DNA of 10,072 bases from Deltaproteobacteria bacterium (lineage in GTDB: Bacteria; Desulfobacterota; Anaeroferrophillalia; Anaeroferrophillales; Tharpellaceae): the NCBI GenBank assembly GCA_030633185.1, contig DAOVTG010000079.1, positions 1-10,072 of the forward strand. Direction: 5' to 3'. Below are positions 1 through 5,443 of the stretch, piece after piece; the first letter of the stretch is position 1; every line of letters begins with the position of its first letter. Below the pieces are notes generated by a model. The model was not told where the DNA came from. It saw only the letters and a list, made by a program, of their open reading frames with translations, and ran no database searches. Position numbers and translations under genes: made by a program.

Positions 1-342
1 CAGTTGTCGGCTTACGAAGGTCAGGAAAATAGTCTTTTTGCGCCGCGCTTCAACCAGCGTAAATTTTGTTTTCGGTAAAACAATGGCCAGAGGCAAGCCC
101 GGAAAACCGGGGCCGCTGCCCAGATCAAGAACCTCTCCGACACCATCGAGAGGAGCAAGGTAATTTAAAGAATCAAGAAAATGTTTGCTTACCACCTCTA
201 AAGGTTCGGTGATCGTGGTCAGATTATAGGTTTTGTTCCAACGTTTTAATTCATGCAGATAAACGACAAACTGCTCCACCTGTCGAGTGGTCAGTTCGAG
301 TCCCAGTAAACGGGCTCCGGCTATAAGATCTTCACGCCACAC
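1..342 (-). CDS. rsmG: 16S rRNA (guanine-N7) methyltransferase RsmG, 3' end cut off by window edge
   Basis: RsmG (GidB) uses S-adenosylmethionine to methylate N7 of a guanine in the 530 loop of 16S rRNA; its loss is known to give low-level streptomycin resistance. The 114 visible codons carry the family pattern: RWNKTYNLT near residues 34-42, KHFLDSL at 53-59, the SAM-binding loop DLGSGPGFPG at 73-82 and LVEARRKK at 96-103. The family is about 200-215 residues long, so roughly the C-terminal half lies beyond base 1. No ATG is available. The first usable starts are GTG at 342 (chosen, with a weak AGGG just upstream) or GTG at 360, which would overlap the end of mnmE by 14 bp. The gene follows mnmE almost without a gap and is probably co-transcribed with it. 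The mnmG gene often found between them is missing. Function is secure; the exact start is not. Confidence 0.93.
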   Translation of the reverse strand, partial: MWREDLIAGARLLGLELTTRQVEQFVVYLHELKRWNKTYNLTTITEPLEVVSKHFLDSLNYLAPLDGVGEVLDLGSGPGFPGLPLAIVLPKTKFTLVEARRKKTIFLTFVSRQL

Positions 343-346
343 AGCC

Positions 347-1732
347 CTATTTACCGACACAAAATTGTGAAAAAATAATGTCTAAAAGCCCTTCTGAAGC
401 ATCATGCTCCCGACCGGTGATCTTAAGGAGATGAAAACGAATCTGATGCAGTTCTTCGGCCAGCATGTCGATCAGGGGCACAGTTTCGTAAGCTAAGGCC
501 AGAGCCCGGCCCAAGGCTTCGGACACTTTGCTTAAAAGATCGAAGTGCCGCTGCTGACAAATCATTACACTATCAGGAAAAACCGTGGTTCGGGATTTAA
601 TAAAGCTGGTTATACCGGCGATCACTTCACTTATATCAACCCGCTCCCGGGCTCCGACACAGCGCAAAACCGGACCCTGATAAGAGAAACGCTCTTGCAA
701 TTGGGCTGCCGTAATAACCGGCTCCAGATCATCTTTGTTGAGAAGTAGAAGGTGGGACTTGGCTTTGATCTTAGCGTAGAGTTCGTCATCGAAATCGTTT
801 AAGGCCCGACTCTGGTCGAAAACCAACAAAATCAGACCGGCCTGCTCCAGCCATCTTTCAGTTCGAGCCATACCTAATGCCTCAAGTTCAGCTTGAGGTT
901 TGTCGAGACCGGCCGTATCAGAGAGTTCGACCTTGATTCCGGCAATCTCAAGGGGGGCACTGACAATATCTCGGGTCGTGCCGGAGATGGAACTTACCAG
1001 AACCCGATCCTCGGCCAACAGAGCATTTAAAAGACTTGATTTTCCGACATTAGGACGGCCCGCCAAAACAACTTTGATACCGGTTTGCAAAATCCGGCCA
1101 CGCTGATAGGAGTCGAGCAGCTCCCGGCACTGCCTTTCAAGTTTAACTAAAGGATCGGTCAAGTTTTCTCGACTGTAGTTTAGACCCTCTTCGGCCAGCA
1201 GATCGATCTCGACCTCAACCGCTGCCAGAAGCTGATTTATCGAGATCAGCATCCGGCTGATACAATCCGACAGGCCGCCAGCCAACTGGGCGGTTGCCGC
1301 CGCCAATTCCGCTTCACTCTCGGCCGCAATCAAAGAGGCTACGGCTTCGGCCTGGGTCAGGTCAAGACGTCCACTAAGATAGGCTCTTTTGGTAAATTCG
1401 CCGGGCGCGGCGATTTGAGCCCCCAGGGAAAAAAGAAGAGTGAGGATTTTTTTACTGTTGTAGGCACCCCCATGACAATGGATTTCCGCCATTGCTTCAC
1501 CGGTATAAGAACGACCGGGGGGCATCAGGGTAACCAGAACCTGATCAAGATTCCGGTTACTGACAGGGTCATAGAAATAACCCAGATAGAGATGAAAAAA
1601 ATCGGGGCGGAGCGGCCACGGTCGAAAAACCTGCTCGACGATAGCATGGGCCCGAGGCCCGCTTAAGCGAATAATGGCAATCCCGCCGGATCCCGCCGGA
1701 GTTGATAATGCGGCTATCGTCTCAGGAATCAC
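347..1732 (-). CDS. mnmE: tRNA-modification GTPase MnmE (TrmE)
   Basis: MnmE works with MnmG to make the (carboxymethyl)aminomethyl group at U5 of wobble uridine 34 in certain tRNAs, in the cytoplasm. The 461 residues are full length. The N-terminal tetrahydrofolate-binding domain spans about 1-120, with HCHGG at 85-89. A helical domain follows, holding a G domain inserted at about 218-385. G-domain motifs are GRPNVGKSS (G1, 225-233), the K-loop region SSISGTTRD (247-255), DTAG (G3, 272-275) and NKDD (G4, 332-335). Glu284 aligns with the catalytic Glu282 of the E. coli enzyme, and the C-terminal FCVGK keeps the conserved Cys (458). The start is GTG: the jag stop codon TAA lies in the same frame only 12 bases upstream, so this is the first possible start. 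The Shine-Dalgarno is poor (GGA directly before GTG), which suggests coupling to jag translation. Confidence 0.97.
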   Translation of the reverse strand: MIPETIAALSTPAGSGGIAIIRLSGPRAHAIVEQVFRPWPLRPDFFHLYLGYFYDPVSNRNLDQVLVTLMPPGRSYTGEAMAEIHCHGGAYNSKKILTLLFSLGAQIAAPGEFTKRAYLSGRLDLTQAEAVASLIAAESEAELAAATAQLAGGLSDCISRMLISINQLLAAVEVEIDLLAEEGLNYSRENLTDPLVKLERQCRELLDSYQRGRILQTGIKVVLAGRPNVGKSSLLNALLAEDRVLVSSISGTTRDIVSAPLEIAGIKVELSDTAGLDKPQAELEALGMARTERWLEQAGLILLVFDQSRALNDFDDELYAKIKAKSHLLLLNKDDLEPVITAAQLQERFSYQGPVLRCVGARERVDISEVIAGITSFIKSRTTVFPDSVMICQQRHFDLLSKVSEALGRALALAYETVPLIDMLAEELHQIRFHLLKITGREHDASEGLLDIIFSQFCVGK

Positions 1733-1744
1733 TCCGTACCCGGG

Positions 1745-2578
1745 TTATACAGCTTCAGCCACAGGAGCCTTGGGACGGGGCCGCCGACGCTGGGCATTAT
1801 TCGGATAGATCACAATTTTCTTGAAGTCGCCGTCACCTTTACTACGGGATCGCAACTCCGGGTCATCCTGTAAGGCCATATGAACCAGGCGACGGTCATG
1901 GGCATTTAAGGAGTTGATCGTAACCGGCTTACGCAAGCGTTTTGCTTTAGCTCCCAAACGCCGGGCGAGACCGGAGATATCCTCTTCGTGACGGGAACGA
2001 AAACCGTCACAATCAATGAAAATCCGACCCCCTTTGACACCGTGCATCTTGTTAACAATAAACTGCAGGGCATCAAGAGTGGCCCCACGTTTTTTGGTCA
2101 GGATATCAAGATCCTCTCCCTGGATATCAAGGCGAAACTCATTCTCGCTCTGTGAAATCTGGGCGCCGGTTGCGGCCACCCCCATCAACTCCAAGACACG
2201 ACACAAAGAAGAGTGGATTGCCGAGCTGTCAAATTCGGGATTAACAGACTCTTCGTCCCCATTTTTCAGCTCTTTAATTTGACCGCAAACTTCCGGTTTA
2301 CGGTCAAGAATTTTGGGCTTGCGGTCTCGATTCCGGTCGCCAGTGTCTTCACCGCCAAAAGTTGATTTTATCAGATCCTGAACCAGCTGTTTGCCGCCAA
2401 TCTCTTTTTTCTTAATCCGAATCAGGGCACTTTTGCCACCGATAAAACCGAAAAGCTTTTTACTTTCACGACGAACCACTTCATATTCGAGTTCCGTTGC
2501 CGTCAATTGATGGGCAAAACAGGCTTTTTCAACTGCTTCACTGATATCCTTTCCTTCAAACTCTAACTCTGTAGACAT
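1745..2578 (-). CDS. jag: Jag/KhpB (EloR) RNA-binding protein, Jag-N + KH + R3H
   Basis: This cytoplasmic RNA-binding protein typically sits beside yidC; in Firmicutes KhpB/EloR partners KhpA and influences cell elongation and small-RNA biology. The 277 residues show a Jag-N domain at about 1-56 (FGFIGGKSALIRI near 43-55), a charged linker at about 60-118, a type II KH domain at about 120-195 and an R3H domain at about 196-259. The R3H signature R-x3-H is Arg229-His233, followed by the usual SKGDGDFKKIVIYP stretch. A basic tail (RRRPRPK, 264-270) closes the protein. The KH loop reads KKRG (162-165) where the family normally has GXXG, so the first glycine is replaced by lysine. ATG start with GAGGT eight bases upstream; the gap to yidC is 14 bp and to mnmE 12 bp. 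Function in Gram-negatives is inferred by family only. Confidence 0.93.
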   Translation of the reverse strand: MSTELEFEGKDISEAVEKACFAHQLTATELEYEVVRRESKKLFGFIGGKSALIRIKKKEIGGKQLVQDLIKSTFGGEDTGDRNRDRKPKILDRKPEVCGQIKELKNGDEESVNPEFDSSAIHSSLCRVLELMGVAATGAQISQSENEFRLDIQGEDLDILTKKRGATLDALQFIVNKMHGVKGGRIFIDCDGFRSRHEEDISGLARRLGAKAKRLRKPVTINSLNAHDRRLVHMALQDDPELRSRSKGDGDFKKIVIYPNNAQRRRPRPKAPVAEAV

Positions 2579-2592
2579 ATATCGTTACCTCA

Positions 2593-4218
2593 TTATGATG
2601 TCGCTGTCTGGCGCATCACCATATATTGCTGCCCAATCGACAGCACGTTATTGACCAACCAGTAGAGCACCAGACCGGCGGGGAAATTTAAAAACATGAA
2701 GGTAAAAATGATCGGCATGAAGAGCATCATCTTGGCCTGCATGGCATCTCCGGAGGTTGGTGTCATTTTTTGCTGAAGAAACATCGTCGCCCCCATAATC
2801 AAGGGCGTTATATAATAGGGATCCTTAGCTGATAGATCCATAATCCAGCCGAAAAAAGGAGCATGCCGTAGTTCAATCGCAACCATCAGAGCCCGGTAGA
2901 GGGCAAAAAATACCGGAATCTGTACAACTATCGGCAAGCAGCCGCCAAAAGGATTGACCTTATGGGTTCGGTAAAGATCCATCATCTCTTTGTTGAGACG
3001 GGACTTGTCATCCTTGAACTTCTCTTTGAGCTTGGCCAGTTTGGGTTGTACGGCTTTCATCTTGCCCATCGATTTGTAACTTTTCTGGGAAAGCGGGTAG
3101 AAGGCCAGTTTGATCAGGATAGTCAGGATAATAATGGCAATCCCGTAATTGTGAACATATTTATTGAAAAAGTGTAAAAGCTGGACTAAAGGCCTGGCGA
3201 TCACACCAAACCAACCATACTCGATAGAGGCTTCAAGATTCATCCCTAAAGCCTGTAGAAGAAGTCCTTTTTTAGGCCCGACATAGATCTTTAGACGATT
3301 ATTTTGATTAACCTGCAAACCGGTCATCAAATGGGTGGCATCGATACGTTCAATTGAGCCCGTTGTCCGGGCAATGGCAGCGTTATCCGGGGGCAGAAGT
3401 ACGGCGATGAAATATTTACTCGTATAACCAAGCCAACTAAGCGGCCCCATAAGTTCCTGGCGACGCATCTTCTTCTCTTTTTTGGATGGCTTATAGATTT
3501 CGCCGTCGCTATAACCGAGAATCCCGCTGTAGACATATTGTTTTTTTTCGTCCGGCTTATTAACATGAGACCAGTTAAGTTTAACGGCATCAGCCTTATG
3601 AATCATACCATCCTGGTCGATATATGAGTAATCGACCTCGAAAACATAGCTTTCGGGCTGAAAAATAAACTCTTTTATCAAGATCTCGCCGGAAGGGAGT
3701 TGGGCCTTTAACTGCAGACTGTTATCGGAAGAGGTTACCTCAAGCTCCCGGGAGTCTTCCGGAATTTCAAAAAGCAGACGGCTATCCTGGTACCATTGCC
3801 CCTTGATACTGGCGGCCCCTGAAAGCGGATAAGGGCCCTGCCCGCTGACCGTAATAAGATTAAGATCCGGACTGTCAGCCGCCAGATCCGTACGGTACTC
3901 TTTTAAATAGAAATTTTTAAGCTGGCCGCCCAAGGTCTCTATTTCAGCTCGATAAAGAGGGTTTTGTACGATTACCGTCTCACCTTTTTCCACGGGAATG
4001 GTGGTCTGAGATGATTGATTTTGGGTACCGGAAACTTGGTTTCGGTCAAAATTCTCCTCTGCCGGAGAAGGTTCCGCTCTATTTTTCCCGCGTTCGCTTA
4101 AGGGCGATACGAATCTCTCGGAAACCGGTTTCTGTTGCGGGGCCGTGGGAAAGAAATATTGAAAACCAAGCAGAACTCCCAGAGAGAGAACGATTGCCAG
4201 AATTGTTCTTTTTTCCAT
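2593..4218 (-). CDS. yidC: Membrane protein insertase YidC (Gram-negative, long periplasmic domain)
   Basis: YidC inserts and folds inner-membrane proteins, alone or with SecYEG. The 541 residues fit the Gram-negative type: N-terminal transmembrane segment at about 5-23, then a large periplasmic domain at about 24-335 whose first 50 residues are a polar Gln/Ser/Pro-rich linker. The conserved five-helix core runs from about 340, with YGIAIIILTILIKLAFYPLS around 358-377, a cytoplasmic coiled hairpin (QPKLAKLKEKFKDDKSRLNK, 391-410), VNPFGGCLPI (421-430) and LSAKDPYYI (462-470). The groove arginine (E. coli Arg366) aligns with Lys370; a positive charge is kept, and lysine also occurs in related YidCs. 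ATG start with AAGGA nine bases upstream. It is separated from yidD by 117 bp with no clear promoter or terminator and is followed closely by jag, so it probably belongs to the rpmH-rnpA-yidD run. Confidence 0.97.
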   Translation of the reverse strand: MEKRTILAIVLSLGVLLGFQYFFPTAPQQKPVSERFVSPLSERGKNRAEPSPAEENFDRNQVSGTQNQSSQTTIPVEKGETVIVQNPLYRAEIETLGGQLKNFYLKEYRTDLAADSPDLNLITVSGQGPYPLSGAASIKGQWYQDSRLLFEIPEDSRELEVTSSDNSLQLKAQLPSGEILIKEFIFQPESYVFEVDYSYIDQDGMIHKADAVKLNWSHVNKPDEKKQYVYSGILGYSDGEIYKPSKKEKKMRRQELMGPLSWLGYTSKYFIAVLLPPDNAAIARTTGSIERIDATHLMTGLQVNQNNRLKIYVGPKKGLLLQALGMNLEASIEYGWFGVIARPLVQLLHFFNKYVHNYGIAIIILTILIKLAFYPLSQKSYKSMGKMKAVQPKLAKLKEKFKDDKSRLNKEMMDLYRTHKVNPFGGCLPIVVQIPVFFALYRALMVAIELRHAPFFGWIMDLSAKDPYYITPLIMGATMFLQQKMTPTSGDAMQAKMMLFMPIIFTFMFLNFPAGLVLYWLVNNVLSIGQQYMVMRQTATS

Positions 4219-4335
4219 CAGAAAAAATCCTTACTGTAGAGGTGAGGCTAATTTTAAAAACAGTTTCTTATGAAGAGTTGAGGGCAAGCGCAGGGAGTGT
4301 CGGGGAAACTGAAAGAGTGCTTGAAAACCCAAGTT

Positions 4336-4557
4336 TCACGCCGGATCATAACCGCCGTTGAAAAAAGGGTTGCAACGCACTACACGCCAGCCCCCCTTAC
4401 ACAAACCCCGTGTGAGGCCATATTTTTCCAGGGCGTCCAGCGTATATTGTGAGCAGGAGGGGGTAAAACGACAGGAGTGGCCGAAATAGGGAGCCAATAG
4501 AATCTGATAAAGCTTTATAATTGCAATACAGGTTTTTTTCAGCATCGGCTTGAACAT
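4336..4557 (-). CDS. yidD: Membrane protein insertion efficiency factor YidD
   Basis: YidD is a small peripheral inner-membrane protein that assists YidC-dependent insertion. The 73 residues match the family closely: an amphipathic N-terminal helix (about 5-24), then HSCRFTPSCSQYTLDAL (27-43) and GWRVVRCNPFFNGGYDP (56-72). The three conserved cysteines (29, 35, 62) are present. ATG at 4557 is preferred, with a weak GAGAAG upstream; it overlaps the end of rnpA by 19 bp. An in-frame ATG at 4545 (Met5) would cut the overlap to 7 bp but has no ribosome-binding site. The overlap points to translational coupling with rnpA. The position between rnpA and yidC is the standard one for the family. Confidence 0.96.
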   Translation of the reverse strand: MFKPMLKKTCIAIIKLYQILLAPYFGHSCRFTPSCSQYTLDALEKYGLTRGLCKGGWRVVRCNPFFNGGYDPA

Positions 4558-4898
4558 CGTTTACTTCTCTTTAAGAGAGCAAACAACTGCTCCTCTGCCG
4601 CTCTTTTCGGCAAACGGCTAAAACTCTCTTTTACAACCAGTGAATAATCAAACCCGTCTGTAAAATAACTTTTATGCTGTCGATAATACTCTCTGATCAA
4701 ACGTTTGATCCGGTTTCTAACGACCGCCGTTCCGACTTTCCGACTGGCGGTGATGCCCACTCTTACGTTCCGCCCACCGTTGGCCCTGCAGAAAAGTATG
4801 AGATGAGATGAGTAGGTTTTCTTACCCCGGACAAAGATTTCAGTAAAATCTTTCCTCTTTCTCAAGCGCTCGCTTTTAGGGAATATCTGCTGAACCAT
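4539..4898 (-). CDS. rnpA: Ribonuclease P protein component
   Basis: This is the protein subunit of RNase P, which with the RNA subunit RnpB removes 5' leaders from precursor tRNAs. The 119 residues are normal length. FPKSERLRKRKDF near the N-terminus (6-18), RVGITASRKVGTAVVRNR (46-63) and the RNR motif RNRIKRLIRE (61-70) with YYR (71-73) are all present. The protein is strongly basic. It ends in an unusual Cys-containing tail, RCSSRC (114-119), encoded where rnpA overlaps yidD. The ATG start lies 15 bp after rpmH. No clear Shine-Dalgarno is visible and no upstream in-frame start exists after the rpmH stop, so translation may be coupled to rpmH, as in the usual rpmH-rnpA pair. Confidence 0.96.
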   Translation of the reverse strand: MVQQIFPKSERLRKRKDFTEIFVRGKKTYSSHLILFCRANGGRNVRVGITASRKVGTAVVRNRIKRLIREYYRQHKSYFTDGFDYSLVVKESFSRLPKRAAEEQLFALLKRSKRCSSRC

Positions 4899-4913
4899 TC
4901 GTAGCGTAATTAC

Positions 4914-5048
4914 CTATGCCGTCAGACGTTTACGACCTCTTCTTCTGCGTCTTTTTAGAATCAAACGACCTGCTGCACTACTGCTTCTCACACGAAAACC
5001 GTGCTTTCTCTTCATCTTTAAATTACTGGGCTGAAAAGTTCTTTTCAT
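4914..5048 (-). CDS. rpmH: 50S ribosomal protein L34
   Basis: L34 is a small, very basic protein of the large ribosomal subunit. Translating the minus strand from ATG at 5048 to TAG at 4914 gives 44 residues. It begins MKRTFQPSNLKMKRKHGFRV and ends GRKRLTA, with a run of six basic residues (KRRRRR, 32-37) in between, matching the family nearly end to end. It is immediately upstream of rnpA (15-bp gap), the universal arrangement. No strong Shine-Dalgarno is visible before the ATG. The leader contains the 14-bp tandem repeat and palindrome listed separately, and I see no convincing promoter of its own. It may be transcribed together with the two tRNAs upstream, or from a promoter I cannot recognise. 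Confidence 0.97.
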   Translation of the reverse strand: MKRTFQPSNLKMKRKHGFRVRSSSAAGRLILKRRRRRGRKRLTA

Positions 5049-5068
5049 AATCTATTAACCGTTTCTAT

Positions 5069-5118
5069 TTGAATGAACGTTGTTGAATGAACGTTGTTGA
5101 ATGAACGTTGTTGAATGA
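5069..5118. repeat. 14-bp tandem repeat, 3 full copies plus 8 bp, in the rpmH leader
   Basis: The unit TTGAATGAACGTTG (plus strand) occurs three times exactly at 5069-5082, 5083-5096 and 5097-5110, followed by a partial copy TTGAATGA (5111-5118). Each unit contains the palindrome AACGTT, and each junction creates TGTTGA. The array lies 21 bp upstream of the rpmH start codon and downstream of tRNA-Glu. It has no spacers, so it is not a CRISPR. Its role is unknown: replication slippage, a protein-binding array, or a transcript structure element are all possible. Confidence 0.95.
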
Positions 5119-5128
5119 TGCTATAGCA
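5119..5128. repeat. Perfect 10-bp palindrome TGCTATAGCA
   Basis: TGCTATAGCA is its own reverse complement and sits directly against the partial fourth copy of the 14-bp tandem repeat, 15 bp downstream of the tRNA-Glu CCA end. It could be an operator half-site pair, but no family can be named. It is too short and has no U-tract, so it is not an intrinsic terminator. Confidence 0.7.
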
Positions 5129-5143
5129 ACTCTTACTAGTTAG

Positions 5144-5219
5144 TGGTAGTCCCAACGGGAGTCGAACCCGTGTCTCCGCCGTGAGAGGGCGATATCCTAG
5201 GCCACTAGACGATGGGACC
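5144..5219 (-). tRNA. tRNA-Glu (anticodon CUC)
   Basis: The minus strand folds into a full cloverleaf of 76 nt. The acceptor stem is GGTCCCA / TGGGACT (G1-U72 wobble), the discriminator is A and CCA is encoded. The D arm contains the GG pair. The anticodon stem TCGCC / GGCGG encloses the loop CTCTCAC, and the T arm is ACGGG-TTCGACT-CCCGT. The anticodon CTC (5183-5185) reads GAG. Body and loop closely resemble bacterial tRNA-Glu. It lies 48 bp downstream of tRNA-Gln and is probably co-transcribed with it. With C34 it is not a substrate for MnmE/MnmG modification, unlike the usual UUC isoacceptor. Confidence 0.95.
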
Positions 5220-5267
5220 AATTTATCATAAATCAAGCTATCTGCTTTGCTTGACCATTGAAGGCTA

Positions 5268-5341
5268 TGGCTGGGAGACCAGGATTCGAACCTGGATTGA
5301 CGGAGTCAGAGTCCGTAGTCTTGCCGTTGGACGATCTCCCA
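5268..5341 (-). tRNA. tRNA-Gln (anticodon CUG)
   Basis: The minus strand gives a 74-nt cloverleaf. The acceptor stem TGGGAGA / TCTCCCA is perfect, starting with the U1-A72 pair typical of tRNA-Gln. The anticodon stem ACGGA / TCCGT carries the loop CTCTGAC, and the T arm is CCAGG-TTCGAAT-CCTGG. The discriminator is G and CCA is encoded. The anticodon CTG (5307-5309) reads CAG. It is the first gene after gyrB and has a strong-looking promoter about 26 bp upstream. Confidence 0.95.
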
Positions 5342-5366
5342 GAATGGACCAACTTTTAAGCGGCGC

Positions 5367-5395
5367 TTCCTAACACTAAAATTTGATCTTGTCAA
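5367..5395 (-). promoter_or_regulatory. Sigma-70-type promoter for the tRNA-Gln/tRNA-Glu pair
   Basis: On the minus strand a perfect -35 TTGACA (5390-5395) is followed by a 17-bp spacer and a weaker -10 TAGGAA (5367-5372), with TG two bases before it (extended -10). Directly downstream comes GCGCCGC, a GC-rich discriminator of the kind seen at stringently controlled stable-RNA promoters. The predicted start lies about 20 bases before the tRNA-Gln 5' end. The element lies between the gyrB stop and the tRNA. The -10 is only 3/6, so this is a good but unproven call. Confidence 0.6.
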
Positions 5396-5443
5396 CTCGT
5401 AAAGGCTCAGCAGCGCAGGATATCGGAACTTTTTGCTTAGCCA

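Noticed and set aside
1681..1700. Perfect 10-bp tandem duplication TCCCGCCGGA near the mnmE start
   Set aside because: It encodes the conserved Pro/Gly-rich PAGSGG segment of MnmE in frame, so codon and residue constraint explain it.
3106..3111. YidC groove arginine replaced by lysine (Lys370)
   Set aside because: Lysine keeps the positive charge and is found in related YidC proteins, so it is not a defect.
4219..4335. 117-bp yidD-yidC gap searched for a promoter, terminator or small gene
   Set aside because: Only a TAAAAT-like -10 without a matching -35 and a four-base-pair hairpin were found; nothing supportable.
4011..4361. 116-codon plus-strand open frame opposite yidC/yidD
   Set aside because: Antisense to the yidC N-terminus and the end of yidD; no ribosome-binding site or domain pattern. 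It is a shadow of the real genes.
5045..5236. 63-codon minus-strand open frame across tRNA-Glu and the 14-bp repeats
   Set aside because: It reads straight through a well-formed tRNA gene and a tandem repeat, overlaps the rpmH start, and its protein has no recognisable family pattern.
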